Shown here: positions 1 through 7,478 of the stretch, one piece after another
Numbering within the stretch: the first letter of the stretch is position 1
Layout of the letters: each line of letters opens with the position of its first letter
Source: Chitinophagaceae bacterium
GTDB lineage: Bacteria > Bacteroidota > Bacteroidia > Chitinophagales > Chitinophagaceae
Reading direction: 5' to 3'
DNA: 12,051 nucleotides
Assembly (NCBI GenBank): GCA_019454915.1
Contig: JACFNM010000109.1
Coordinates: forward strand, 1-12,051
The notes under the pieces: model-generated
Seen by the model: the letters and a program-made list of their open reading frames with translations, nothing else
What the model was told of the DNA's origin: nothing
The model's database searches: none
Position numbers and translations under genes: made by a program

Positions 1-289
1 GGTTCTTCTCAATGGCTCTCTGGATACTTCTCCAGTCAAACCCTTTGTGGTCCGTAAAGAGTTGGTCCTCCGACGCAATCACTGCAAGTCCGGCATTGGG
101 CGATATCTTATCTCTGCTCACATAATCCCGCTTCATCCCGTCGCCCCTAAGGAGACTGCTTATTTGAGTGAGGGTGATCGGCGGGTTTACCCACTTCAGG
201 ATGAAAATATATGCGAGGTGGGAAACCAAAAGAATAAGCAGTAGTCTTTTGCAAAACTTCCAAAACCGAATGAAGAAAAACTTTACCAC
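1..289 (-). CDS. mtgA: Monofunctional peptidoglycan glycosyltransferase (MtgA, GT51 family), N-terminal part, cut by left window edge
   Basis: MtgA polymerises lipid II into glycan strands at the outer face of the inner membrane and has no transpeptidase domain. The 96 codons present start with a basic, hydrophobic membrane anchor (about residues 4-31, reading KFFFIRFWKFCKRLLL then LLILLVSHLAYIFIL). The linker WVNPPIT follows at 33-39. Then comes the GT51 hallmark AVIASEDQLFTDHKGFDW at 69-86, with the expected catalytic Glu at 74 and Asp at 75. The rest of the domain lies beyond base 1. An in-frame TGA at 326-328 limits the start, and no ATG exists before the anchor. GTG at 287-289 is my choice; TTG at 293-295 is possible, and ATG at codon 52 would remove the anchor. 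A -7-like TTACTTTG lies at 307-314 on the minus strand. The gene follows the 331-885 gene by about 41 nt on the same strand, so co-transcription is plausible. The family call is firm and the exact start is not. Confidence 0.88.
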   Translation of the reverse strand, partial: MVKFFFIRFWKFCKRLLLILLVSHLAYIFILKWVNPPITLTQISSLLRGDGMKRDYVSRDKISPNAGLAVIASEDQLFTDHKGFDWRSIQRAIEKN

Positions 290-330
290 GATCAAAACTA
301 TGGTTGCAAAGTAAATAAAACAGATTCACC

Positions 331-885
331 TTACGGCTCCGGCGCCGTCATTTTTATGTACTTAATGGTGTACTTCTTCCCGATGGGATAATAATATTTT
401 CGAAGTTTTTTCATGGTAAACCCGAGCGCCGCAACGCCTCCGCTTATCGCCAGCGTAGCACCATCCAATGGATGCTTCTGTATCAGTCCGTTAAAGGTAT
501 GGAGAAATGTATACCCACCGCCGGTTATCATAAAGAATGTACCATTCCGTACAAATTCAAACGACCTCGGCGGACGGGGAAAGGCCGCAATCTCTTTATA
601 GTGAAATCTCAAATCATAGTAGCTTATGGTATCCTTTGATGCGGTACCCCAGGGTGTGGGCATCATTCGGATATCATATTGCTTAATAAAAATCGAATCG
701 CGTTGTATCTTTTGAATTGTTCCATTGATAAAGTCTCCGTTTCTGTGAATGAAGGCTATGGGCATGCCTTTAAAATAAGTCCTTAGCGTACGATCCCTTT
801 TCCCGAATGAAATAAAATCATCCTGCTGTCCTAAGGCAATAGAATAAACAAACAAACAGGCCAGGGTTAATTTTAGTTTGTGCAT
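331..885 (-). CDS. Small exported protein of unknown function, upstream of mtgA
   Basis: I do not recognise a family. The open frame extends to an ATG at 930, but I chose the ATG at 885 because it begins a clean signal peptide: MHKLK, a hydrophobic core at 5-18, and a probable cleavage after ALG (residue 19) before QQDDF. From that start the protein has 184 residues. No lipobox cysteine follows, so a soluble periplasmic or outer-membrane-associated product is more likely than a lipoprotein. The middle (about 40-110) reads as beta-rich and polar, including GDFINGTIQKIQRDSIFI. Two moderately hydrophobic glycine-rich stretches follow at about 114-134 (FFMITGGGYTFLHTF) and 142-157 (GATLAISGGVAALGFT), and could be a membrane hairpin. 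The tail is basic and tyrosine-rich (KKLRKYYYPIGKKYTIKYIK). It lies just upstream of mtgA on the same strand, so a link to the envelope is possible but unproven. Confidence 0.75.
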   Translation of the reverse strand: MHKLKLTLACLFVYSIALGQQDDFISFGKRDRTLRTYFKGMPIAFIHRNGDFINGTIQKIQRDSIFIKQYDIRMMPTPWGTASKDTISYYDLRFHYKEIAAFPRPPRSFEFVRNGTFFMITGGGYTFLHTFNGLIQKHPLDGATLAISGGVAALGFTMKKLRKYYYPIGKKYTIKYIKMTAPEP

Positions 886-1228
886 TAGAGGTTTAATAAG
901 GTGAAAATAGCCATTATTAACTGAAATCAATCGGGTGTTACTTTTATAATAATCTTAAATATGATATCTAAAAGAAGATGCCTGCTTTTTTCAGAACTTT
1001 CTGTCCCGCGGGTTCAATTCCTCAAAAAGTATGTCTGGTATTGAGGCACTTCCGAACAGAGCTTCGCGATAGTAACCCAATCCCTGAATGAAACCGATGC
1101 GTTAAGTAACGTTAATAATAATGATAAACCGGCGAAATATGGTTGGTAAATTCTCGTTGAACGTTTTTGAGATTAAACTTTAAAAAGAGGAGAGAGTCTA
1201 TCCAGTATCACACAAAAAAATTATAATT
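886..1228. other. 343-base intergenic region between divergent genes
   Basis: This gap must hold the promoters of the minus-strand gene ending its leader at 885 and of the plus-strand gene at 1229. I see no convincing TAnnTTTG element for either. The best plus-strand candidate is a TTG at 1157-1159 with TAAACTTT at 1174-1181, which fits poorly. A purine-rich AAAAAGAGGAGAGAG stretch at 1182-1196 lies too far from the ATG to be a normal ribosome binding site. Several short stop-bounded frames without ATG cross the gap, the most protein-like being 991-1101 on the minus strand. A 27-codon ATG frame at 961-1044 (+) has no supporting signals. I call no gene here. Confidence 0.6.
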
Positions 1229-1663
1229 ATGAAAAAGATTGTATTAGGTATTCTGGCTATCGCCTTTGCGCTTCCTGCGGTATTTGCCCAGGAGACCACT
1301 AACGAAAATCAAAATAAGAATCCGCAGGTGACCAGGCAGCATCCCGGTAAGTATAAGAGGCAGGGTAACCAGGCAAACAACAGATTAAATCTGACTTCGG
1401 AACAACGGGATCAACTGGCAAAAATCAATAAGGATTACCGTTTATCCATGGAGGAACTTAAAAAGCAGGAATCAACAATTACTGCAAAAGAATATAGAAC
1501 CCGGATGGAGGGGCTGAATAAAAAGCGCCGTGAGGAGTCAGATAAAGTATTCACCAAAGAGCAGAAGGACAAGATGAAGCAAATGCGGGAGGAAAGGAAA
1601 GGGAAACCGGATATGATGGGGAAAGGCAGACAAGTCCATCGCAAATGGGATCAAGAGAAGTAA
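1229..1663 (+). CDS. Small periplasmic Spy/CpxP-like protein with LTxxQ motif
   Basis: The product is 144 residues with a textbook signal peptide: MKK, a hydrophobic core at 4-17, and cleavage expected after VFA (residue 20) before QETT. The mature part is very polar, rich in Lys, Arg, Gln and Glu, and predicted mostly helical. LTSEQ at 55-59 opens a helix (RDQLAKINKDYRLSMEELKKQ begins at 60) and FTKEQ at 108-112 opens a second one. This two-fold pattern is the LTxxQ repeat of the Spy/CpxP group, whose members bind unfolded proteins in the periplasm or sense envelope stress. The chaperone role is inferred by analogy; Bacteroidota have many such small proteins with unproven roles. The basic C-terminus (GKGRQVHRKWDQEK) resembles no motif I know. 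The gene stands alone and is followed after 20 bases by a strong intrinsic terminator, so it is a monocistronic unit. Confidence 0.8.
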   Translation: MKKIVLGILAIAFALPAVFAQETTNENQNKNPQVTRQHPGKYKRQGNQANNRLNLTSEQRDQLAKINKDYRLSMEELKKQESTITAKEYRTRMEGLNKKRREESDKVFTKEQKDKMKQMREERKGKPDMMGKGRQVHRKWDQEK

Positions 1664-1683
1664 CTAACCGAAGAACAAAACAC

Positions 1684-1712
1684 AACCGGTATCAAATGAT
1701 GCCGGTTTTTTT
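1684..1712 (+). terminator. Intrinsic terminator of the Spy-like gene
   Basis: AACCGGTATC (1684-1693) pairs with GATGCCGGTT (1698-1707) around the loop AAAT, giving ten base pairs with one G-T wobble. An unbroken T run to 1712 follows. It sits 20 bases after the stop codon at 1663. Read on the minus strand the hairpin is followed only by GTGTTTTG, so it could serve the converging transporter gene weakly at best. Confidence 0.9.
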
Positions 1713-1800
1713 ACGCTCAGCAAAGAAGCATTTGTCCCACAATCCTGCCTTTCCAATCCTTATATGAGAATAAGATAAAAGCAGAAAATCCAGCTGAATA

Positions 1801-3309
1801 TTATTTGTCCATCTGCATCATCTGCTGCAGCCTTTTGGTGAGGATAAACAGCAGGATGGATGCAGTACCCGCCATGAATACAAACAACATAAAGAAGTCG
1901 TGCATGTTATACATGGAGTATCCCAAAAAGGAAGTACTTCTCCCGGCTTCCGGGTAAAGGGAGCTTAGTACCCCTGCTAACTTATTGGCAGCCGCATTGG
2001 CCAGAAACCAAACCGCCATCAATAAAGACGCAAACTTGAGCGGCGCGAGTTTGTTAACGAGTGATAGACCTATGGGAGATAAGCACAATTCGCCCCAGGT
2101 ATGCAGAAGATACATCCCCGTGAGCCATATCACACTCACTTTGATACCTGGCTGTACGTCTTTTACCCCGAACGCAATCCATAAATATCCCAGTGCAAGA
2201 AGGGCTAACCCCATGGCCATCTTGGTTGGAGAAGCGGGATCCTTTTTACCCAATTTCAGCCAGAGCCAGGCGAAAACAGGAGCAAAGGTGATCACAAAAA
2301 TAGAATTGAGAGACTGGAAAAAGCTGGCGGGGATTACGAAAATACCAATATCCCGCTGTGTTTGTTCTTCGGCAAAAAAAGTGAGGGAAGCCCCTGCCTG
2401 TTCAAAAGCACTCCAGAAAAAGATAACAAAAAAAGCTGTGATAAAAATAACGCCTATCCGCTGTTTCTCTAACTTGTTTAACGTTTTATCCGAAAAAATA
2501 ACGAAAGCGATAAACAAGACCGTTGCGATAAGCAGATAGGTGAGATAGTTTACAATCTTTGCGTCCACATATAATAACCCAATCATTAAAAACGACAGGG
2601 CGATCAAACTCACGGTGGCAACAACGGCGTTGGTGTATATCTTGGGCTGTCCTTTTGGGATTAATCCGAGTACTTTCCCTTCCGGATCCAATACATATTT
2701 ATGATGAAATAATTTTTGGATGGCTACGCTGATCAGCATGCCTATCCCCGCCACCAGGAAGGCCCATTTAAAATCGGCCGGGTTTCCCGTGTCGCCTACC
2801 AATCCGCAAATAAAGGGTCCGATCCCGCCTCCTACATTAATACCCATATAGAAAATAGTGTAGGCGGCATCAATCCTCCTATCGCCTTTTGGGTATAGCT
2901 GACCTACCAGTGAAGAGATATTGGGCTTAAAGAATCCATTTCCCGCAATCATAAACCCCAGCCCGGCGAAAAAAAGAAAAGAAGCCATCTCCGGTGAAGA
3001 ATCATACAGGTGTCCGCAAAAAAACAGGATGAATTCACCGGTTGCCATAATCAGTCCGCCGGCAATAATGGACATCCGGTTACCCCAATACCGGTCGGCA
3101 ATAAATCCTCCCAGCAATGGTGTCAGGTACACAAGGCTGGTGTAACTTCCGTATAAGTTGGAAGCAAAGGCTTTGTCAAAAAGCAGCGCCTTAGTCATAA
3201 ACAATACTAAAATGGCGCGCATGCCATAGTAATTGAAGCGTTCCCACATTTCAGTGGCAAACAATACATATAGGCCTTTGGAGTGTTTTGTTGAAGCAGT
3301 CTGATTCAT
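1801..3309 (-). CDS. POT/PTR2-family proton-coupled oligopeptide transporter (MFS)
   Basis: At 502 residues with about 12-14 hydrophobic segments, this is a full-length member of the proton-dependent oligopeptide transporter family, which takes di- and tripeptides into the cytoplasm with protons. Family marks appear in order. The helix-1 motif ExxERFxYYG is at 20-29 (E20, E23, R24 are the proton/peptide-coupling residues). GGFIADRYWG is at 67-76, NGFFKPNISSLVG at 124-136, FYMGINVGG at 153-161, FFWSAFEQAGASL at 297-309 in helix 7, and WGELCLSPIGLS at 405-416. I keep the ATG at 3309, which gives a short polar N-terminus before helix 1. The gene is transcribed alone, divergently from purD across 169 bases, and converges on the Spy-like gene. 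Specificity within the family (dipeptide, tripeptide or other) cannot be read from the sequence. Confidence 0.93.
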   Translation of the reverse strand: MNQTASTKHSKGLYVLFATEMWERFNYYGMRAILVLFMTKALLFDKAFASNLYGSYTSLVYLTPLLGGFIADRYWGNRMSIIAGGLIMATGEFILFFCGHLYDSSPEMASFLFFAGLGFMIAGNGFFKPNISSLVGQLYPKGDRRIDAAYTIFYMGINVGGGIGPFICGLVGDTGNPADFKWAFLVAGIGMLISVAIQKLFHHKYVLDPEGKVLGLIPKGQPKIYTNAVVATVSLIALSFLMIGLLYVDAKIVNYLTYLLIATVLFIAFVIFSDKTLNKLEKQRIGVIFITAFFVIFFWSAFEQAGASLTFFAEEQTQRDIGIFVIPASFFQSLNSIFVITFAPVFAWLWLKLGKKDPASPTKMAMGLALLALGYLWIAFGVKDVQPGIKVSVIWLTGMYLLHTWGELCLSPIGLSLVNKLAPLKFASLLMAVWFLANAAANKLAGVLSSLYPEAGRSTSFLGYSMYNMHDFFMLFVFMAGTASILLFILTKRLQQMMQMDK

Positions 3310-3443
3310 CTGTTATCAATATTGAACGTAATCTTTGGGAGTGATCCTTTTTTTCTATAGCTCAATATAGTGCATATTTTCAGATGGCTGGTATTTGAGA
3401 TACACCGGTGGAAAAAAAAATAAGATATAAGCCCTGTTCGTTC

Positions 3444-3451
3444 TATTTTCG
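3444..3451 (+). promoter_or_regulatory. Possible -7 element for purD
   Basis: TATTTTCG matches seven of eight positions of the Bacteroidota -7 consensus TAnnTTTG, counting the two free ones. It lies 27 bases before the purD ATG. No clear TTG -33 element stands at the usual distance upstream, so this is a weak call. The rest of the 3310-3478 divergent gap holds an A9 run at 3412-3420 and nothing else I can name. No purine-responsive riboswitch structure was apparent by eye. Confidence 0.3.
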
Positions 3452-3478
3452 CAATATTCTTAATGGAAGTGAATTCGT

Positions 3479-4759
3479 ATGAATATTTTATTATTAGGAT
3501 CAGGTGGAAGGGAACATGCTTTCGCGTGGAAGCTAAGCCAGAGTAGCCATTGCACGCAGCTTTACATAGCGCCCGGCAATGCCGGCACCAGCCAGTGCGG
3601 GGAAAATGTAGACCTAAAGGTTACGGATTTTGAAGGCATAAAACGATTTTGTATAGAACACCAGATTGAGATGGTGGTAGTTGGCCCGGAGGAGCCTCTG
3701 GTTAAAGGAATCTATGATTATTTTAAAAATGATCCGGCCATAGAACCCATCCCGGTGATTGGTCCCTCCAAAGAAGGAGCTGCTTTAGAAGGGAGTAAAG
3801 CTTTTGCAAAGGCGTTCATGCAACGGCATGGCATACCTACGGCTTCGTATCGGGAATTTGACGTATCCAATTTTGAAGAAGGACTGGACTATCTGCGATC
3901 CCATCCCATTCCCATTGTGTTAAAAGCAGACGGATTGGCTGCCGGTAAGGGGGTGATTATATGCCAGAACCCCGTGGAGGCAACGGCTGAATTTGAGTTG
4001 ATGATACAGGAATCCAAATTTGGAGATGCCGGTAAAAAGGTGGTGGTAGAAGAGTTCTTGTCAGGAATTGAATTGAGCGTATTTGTGTTAACAGACGGGG
4101 AGCACTACGTGCTGCTTCCGGAGGCGAAGGACTATAAAAGGATTTTTGAGGAGGATCAGGGCCCAAATACGGGAGGAATGGGGGCTATAAGTCCTGTACC
4201 TTTTGCGGACGACGACTTTATGAAAAAAGTGATTAAGCGTATAGTTGATCCTACGATTAAGGGTTTAGAGAAAGAGCATATTGATTATTCGGGATTCATC
4301 TTCCTCGGACTCATCAAAGTGGGAGATGACCCGTATGTGATTGAATACAACTGCCGGATGGGTGATCCGGAAACAGAATCTGTTTTGCCCAGGCTGAAGA
4401 ACGACCTGGTTGAACTCCTGAGAGCGGTTGTCGAAAAAAGACTCGATAGCGTTAAAATTGAAACTGACCCAAGAAAAGCGGTAACCATAGTAGCCGTGAG
4501 TGGCGGCTACCCGGGAAGTTATGAAAAGGGGTTCTTAATAGACGGTTTGGACGTGGTGCAGGAGGAAGACGGCATAGTATTTCATGCAGGCACCCGGTCC
4601 GACGGGGATCAAATAGTTACTAACGGGGGAAGGGTATTAGCTGTTACCTCTTTTGGAGGCAGCCTGAAAGAAGCCGCGGATAAATCCAGAGCGATCCTGG
4701 AAATCGTGGAATTTGAAGGGATGCATTTCCGATCAGATATCGGTTATGAATTCTTTTGA
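3479..4759 (+). CDS. purD: Phosphoribosylamine--glycine ligase (GAR synthetase)
   Basis: PurD joins 5-phosphoribosylamine and glycine using ATP to make glycinamide ribonucleotide, the second step of de novo purine synthesis, in the cytoplasm. The 426 residues match the usual length for the stand-alone enzyme. The N domain begins MNILLLGSGGREHA (1-14) and has GPEEPLV at 69-75. The ATP-grasp region shows KADGLAAGKGV at 149-159, EEFLSGIELS at 191-200 and DQGPNTGGMGA at 226-236. The metal/ATP-binding EYNCRMGDPETE is at 289-300, where many homologues read EFNVRFGDPE. The C domain ends in FRSDIGYEFF. The ATG at 3479 leads directly into the nucleotide-binding GxGGREHA loop, so the start is secure. 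No other pur genes are adjacent. The 212 bases after the stop contain no clear intrinsic terminator, so read-through toward mreB cannot be excluded. Confidence 0.97.
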   Translation: MNILLLGSGGREHAFAWKLSQSSHCTQLYIAPGNAGTSQCGENVDLKVTDFEGIKRFCIEHQIEMVVVGPEEPLVKGIYDYFKNDPAIEPIPVIGPSKEGAALEGSKAFAKAFMQRHGIPTASYREFDVSNFEEGLDYLRSHPIPIVLKADGLAAGKGVIICQNPVEATAEFELMIQESKFGDAGKKVVVEEFLSGIELSVFVLTDGEHYVLLPEAKDYKRIFEEDQGPNTGGMGAISPVPFADDDFMKKVIKRIVDPTIKGLEKEHIDYSGFIFLGLIKVGDDPYVIEYNCRMGDPETESVLPRLKNDLVELLRAVVEKRLDSVKIETDPRKAVTIVAVSGGYPGSYEKGFLIDGLDVVQEEDGIVFHAGTRSDGDQIVTNGGRVLAVTSFGGSLKEAADKSRAILEIVEFEGMHFRSDIGYEFF

Positions 4760-4901
4760 TACCCCGGCCGATGCTGCTTCATAATTAATGTAATCAGCCA
4801 CAGATAAGCGTTACCGCTCTTAAGAAGGAGTTTTGGCGTAACAGGAGGAGATATAAATAATTTTTTTTCCCTCAAAGTCAATAAAAATCAAGGTTTTAGC
4901 G

Positions 4902-4931
4902 TTGTATTTCAAATTATTTACAACAACTTTG
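4902..4931 (+). promoter_or_regulatory. Probable promoter of the mreBCD-mrdA-rodA operon
   Basis: A TTG at 4902-4904 (-33 element) and CAACTTTG at 4924-4931 (-7 element; consensus TAnnTTTG, with only the first base off) are separated by 19 bases. That is within the spacing known for the Bacteroidota housekeeping sigma factor. Transcription would begin near 4935, giving a leader of roughly 37 bases before the mreB ATG. The surrounding DNA is AT-rich, with a T8 run at 4861-4868. No Shine-Dalgarno sequence is seen directly before mreB. Confidence 0.55.
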
Positions 4932-4971
4932 CAAACATTATTCAAGAATCACCTATTCTCCAATATCAATT

Positions 4972-5997
4972 ATGGGTCTTTTTAACTGGTTTACACAGGA
5001 AATTGCTATAGATCTGGGAACGGCAAACACCCTTATCATTCATGATGAAGAAATAGTGGTCAATGAGCCTTCAATTATAGCTTTAGACAGAAATAATCCA
5101 AAGAATGTACTTGCCGTGGGTAAGAAGGCATTGATGATGCATGAAAAGACCCACGAAAGTATCCGAACCATACGTCCGCTCAAAGATGGTGTAATTGCCG
5201 ATTTTAATGCAGCGGAGCTAATGATAAGGGAGTTGATCAAAATGATCTATCCTAAAAAGCCATTATTTCCGCCAAGTTGGCGCATGATGATTTGTATCCC
5301 ATCCAGTATTACAGAGGTAGAAAAGCGCGCAGTTAGGGATAGTTCGGAGCAGGCCGGCGCTAAAGAGGTGTACCTGTTGCATGAACCCATGGCTGCTGCT
5401 TTAGGTATCGGAATTGACGTAGAAGAACCGGTAGGTAATATGATTGTGGATATAGGCGGGGGTACTACGGGTATTACGGTAATTGCACTGGCGGGTATTG
5501 TTTGTGACCAGTCCATCCGTATTGCCGGTGATGAATTTACGGCAGATATCATGGAAGCATTACGGCGCTATCATAGCCTGTTGATAGGTGAGAGAACTGC
5601 CGAGCAGATAAAAATACAGATTGGGGCGGCAATGAAAGATTTGGATGATGCACCCGACGATCTTCCGGTCAACGGGCGCGACCTGGTAACGGGTATCCCC
5701 AAGCAGATTATGGTAAGTTACCAGGAAGTAGCGGAAGCTCTGGATAAAAGTATTTTCAAAATTGAGGAGGCGATTCTAAAAGCACTGGAAACAACTCCTC
5801 CGGAGCTGGCATCGGATATTTACCGGCGAGGTATCTACATTACCGGCGGCGGGGCACTTTTGCGGGGATTGGATAAGCGTTTGAGTCAGAAAATAAAACT
5901 ACCCGTTCATGTGGCGGACGATCCGTTGAAGAGCGTGGTAAGGGGAACCGGTATCGCGCTTAAGAACTATCAGCGGTATCCGTTTATCATGAGATAG
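4972..5997 (+). CDS. mreB: Rod shape-determining protein MreB (bacterial actin)
   Basis: MreB forms ATP-dependent filaments under the inner membrane and directs the elongation cell-wall machinery. The 341-residue length is normal. The N-terminal MGLFNWFTQ is hydrophobic, as expected for membrane contact. Actin-fold ATP-binding motifs appear in order: phosphate-1 DLGTANT (14-20), HEPMAAALG (137-145) with the likely catalytic Glu138, phosphate-2 DIGGGTTG (160-167) and the adenosine motif TGGGALLRG (291-299). The C-terminal ADDPLKSVVRGTG is at 315-327. The ATG at 4972 gives the standard family N-terminus. It is the first gene of the operon, 84 bases before mreC. I see no missing residue or unusual insertion. 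Confidence 0.97.
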   Translation: MGLFNWFTQEIAIDLGTANTLIIHDEEIVVNEPSIIALDRNNPKNVLAVGKKALMMHEKTHESIRTIRPLKDGVIADFNAAELMIRELIKMIYPKKPLFPPSWRMMICIPSSITEVEKRAVRDSSEQAGAKEVYLLHEPMAAALGIGIDVEEPVGNMIVDIGGGTTGITVIALAGIVCDQSIRIAGDEFTADIMEALRRYHSLLIGERTAEQIKIQIGAAMKDLDDAPDDLPVNGRDLVTGIPKQIMVSYQEVAEALDKSIFKIEEAILKALETTPPELASDIYRRGIYITGGGALLRGLDKRLSQKIKLPVHVADDPLKSVVRGTGIALKNYQRYPFIMR

Positions 5998-6081
5998 TTA
6001 ACCCGATTGCTCATTCTCCAGTGTTATGCCAAAGAGTGCTTGCAATTTCTTTTCCGTGTAGCATTGTAAAAACACAAGGAA

Positions 6082-6930
6082 GTGCGTAATGTTTTTCTTT
6101 TTGTCCGTCGTTACTTTAATTTCCTCTTCTTCATTTTAATGCAGGTGGTAGCCCTGTATATGCTATTTAGTTATAACAGGTTTCATGAGGCAATTTTTAT
6201 GAATGTTGCCGGAGAGATAACCGGGAAAGTCAGCAAGCAGTACAACACGATAGAATATTATTTCAATCTTAAAAAAACCAACGACCTGCTGGTTGAAGAA
6301 AACCAGCGACTGCGCAATTTATTAAAAAGCGACTTCCTGGTTCCGGATACTTCCACTCAGGTATTACTTGATTCCGTGCGGATAGATTCTCTCGAACTGC
6401 ATCGGCGTTACCTGTATTATCCGGCCAAGGTGATTAATAATTCCGTTACGTCACAAACCAATTATCTTACCATTGCCCGGGGTACTAACCAGGGCCTGGA
6501 AAAAGATATGGCAGTGGTGAGTTCGGGTGGGGTAGTAGGAACTATAGTGAATGTAAGCGCCAACATGGCTACCGTCATGAGCTTATTACACCGCCAGAGC
6601 CGGGTAAGCGCCAGCCTGTTGAATAGCGGAGAAACCGGTAGTGTGGAATGGGATGGTAAGGATCCGCAGATACTCACTTTCCGCAATATACCTAAGTCCG
6701 TAAAAGTGGAGATAGGCGATACCGTGGTTACCAGTCAGTATTCTTCCTTTCCGCCAGGCCAGCCGTTAGGCATCGTAGAGCGCATTGAGAATCCGGATGG
6801 GAGTAATTTCTATTTATTGAAAATAAGACCGGCTACTAATTTCTTTAATATTCAATTTGTATATGCAGTAAAAAATCTGCAGAAAAAAGAGCAGGACGAT
6901 CTGGAAAAGGCGACCTATAAACAAGAGTAA
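6082..6930 (+). CDS. mreC: Rod shape-determining protein MreC, GTG start
   Basis: MreC is an inner-membrane protein whose periplasmic part links MreB/MreD to PBP2 and stimulates RodA-PBP2 activity. The 282 residues show a short basic N-terminus and a membrane helix at about 11-30. A coiled coil follows at about 45-85 (SKQYNTIEYYFNLKKTNDLL, then VEENQRLRNLL). The paired beta-barrel domain spans about 113-265 and includes GTNQGLEKDMAVVSSGG at 134-150. An in-frame stop at 6067-6069 and the lack of an ATG make GTG at 6082 the start, which gives the family-like MRNVFLFVRRYF. AAGGA lies immediately before it, closer than a normal ribosome site. Within the 84-base gap to mreB, TTG at 6040-6042 and TAGCATTG at 6059-6066 could form a weak internal promoter. 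The C-terminal tail after about 266 is charged and probably disordered. Confidence 0.95.
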   Translation: MRNVFLFVRRYFNFLFFILMQVVALYMLFSYNRFHEAIFMNVAGEITGKVSKQYNTIEYYFNLKKTNDLLVEENQRLRNLLKSDFLVPDTSTQVLLDSVRIDSLELHRRYLYYPAKVINNSVTSQTNYLTIARGTNQGLEKDMAVVSSGGVVGTIVNVSANMATVMSLLHRQSRVSASLLNSGETGSVEWDGKDPQILTFRNIPKSVKVEIGDTVVTSQYSSFPPGQPLGIVERIENPDGSNFYLLKIRPATNFFNIQFVYAVKNLQKKEQDDLEKATYKQE

Positions 6931-6932
6931 AG

Positions 6933-7463
6933 ATGAATGAATTGGTGAAAAATATTATCCGATTTGTTGTTTTTATATTATTTCAGGTATTCATTTTGAA
7001 TAAAATACCACCGTTGCATCAATTCATTTCACCCTACCTGTATTTTCTGTTCCTGCTGTGGCTGCCATTCAGGATTCCGCGCCTTTCGCTAACGCTGACC
7101 GGTTTTATATTCGGGCTTTCCCTGGATTTTTTTACCAAGACACCCGGGCTGCATGCCGCAGCCTGCACGCTGATGGCTTATATGCGTCCCTTTATCATTA
7201 ATATCCTGATACCCAAAGATGAATCGGACTTTAATTATGTTGCGCCGGCCCCTTCCAGTATGGGATGGTCGCCTTACATTGTCTATATCCTTATCCTTAC
7301 TTTTGTACATAACACTTACCTGGTTTTCTTAGAATGGATGCAGTTTGGAAATTTTGGCTACTTTTTGGGCAAGGTAGTCGCCACTACAGGCGTTAGCTTT
7401 TTATTGATTTCGATTACGGAAATACTGTTTTACAGAAAACAAAAATTCAGAACCAATATATAA
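6933..7463 (+). CDS. mreD: Rod shape-determining membrane protein MreD
   Basis: MreD is a small polytopic inner-membrane partner of MreC. The product has 176 residues and about five hydrophobic segments (roughly 7-23, 33-47, 52-66, 112-132, 145-166). GFIFGLSLDFFTKTPGLHAA at 57-76 matches the conserved GLxxD...G-aliphatic region of the family, with Asp65 in the expected place. The sequence is otherwise poorly conserved, as is normal for MreD, so position in the operon carries part of the call. The ATG lies only two bases after the mreC stop, implying translational coupling. The C-terminus is basic (YRKQKFRTNI) and probably cytoplasmic. Confidence 0.9.
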   Translation: MNELVKNIIRFVVFILFQVFILNKIPPLHQFISPYLYFLFLLWLPFRIPRLSLTLTGFIFGLSLDFFTKTPGLHAAACTLMAYMRPFIINILIPKDESDFNYVAPAPSSMGWSPYIVYILILTFVHNTYLVFLEWMQFGNFGYFLGKVVATTGVSFLLISITEILFYRKQKFRTNI

Positions 7464-7470
7464 AGGAGGT
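7464..7470 (+). promoter_or_regulatory. Strong Shine-Dalgarno sequence before mrdA
   Basis: AGGAGGT directly follows the mreD stop codon (7461-7463) and ends eight bases before the mrdA ATG at 7479. It is complementary to the canonical 3' end of 16S rRNA. None of the other complete genes in the window has a comparable site, and Bacteroidota usually do without one. Confidence 0.75.
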
Positions 7471-7478
7471 AGATAATT

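Noticed and set aside
147..329. 60-codon ATG frame on the minus strand at the left edge
   Set aside because: It overlaps the mtgA frame in another register, and the mtgA frame carries the real GT51 motif.
1011..1022. GGTTCAATTCCT, resembling a tRNA T-loop
   Set aside because: The flanking bases do not pair into a T-stem, and no acceptor or anticodon arm lies upstream; a chance match.
1985..2539. A 184-codon plus-strand open frame inside the peptide transporter gene
   Set aside because: It is antisense to conserved transporter motifs and resembles no protein family; a shadow frame.
3391..3420. Short GTAT/ATAC hairpin followed by an A9 run between the transporter gene and purD
   Set aside because: The homopolymer is on the wrong side for a terminator in either direction, and the stem is only about four pairs plus a bulge.
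4810..4842. Imperfect hairpin (GTTACCGC with GCGTAAC) after purD as a terminator
   Set aside because: The stem has a bulge and a long loop, and the T8 run is nearly 20 bases away, so it does not fit an intrinsic terminator.
4843..4848. AGGAGG as a ribosome binding site for a small gene before mreB
   Set aside because: No start codon with an open frame follows at a usable distance, and the mapped-by-eye promoter for mreB lies downstream of it.
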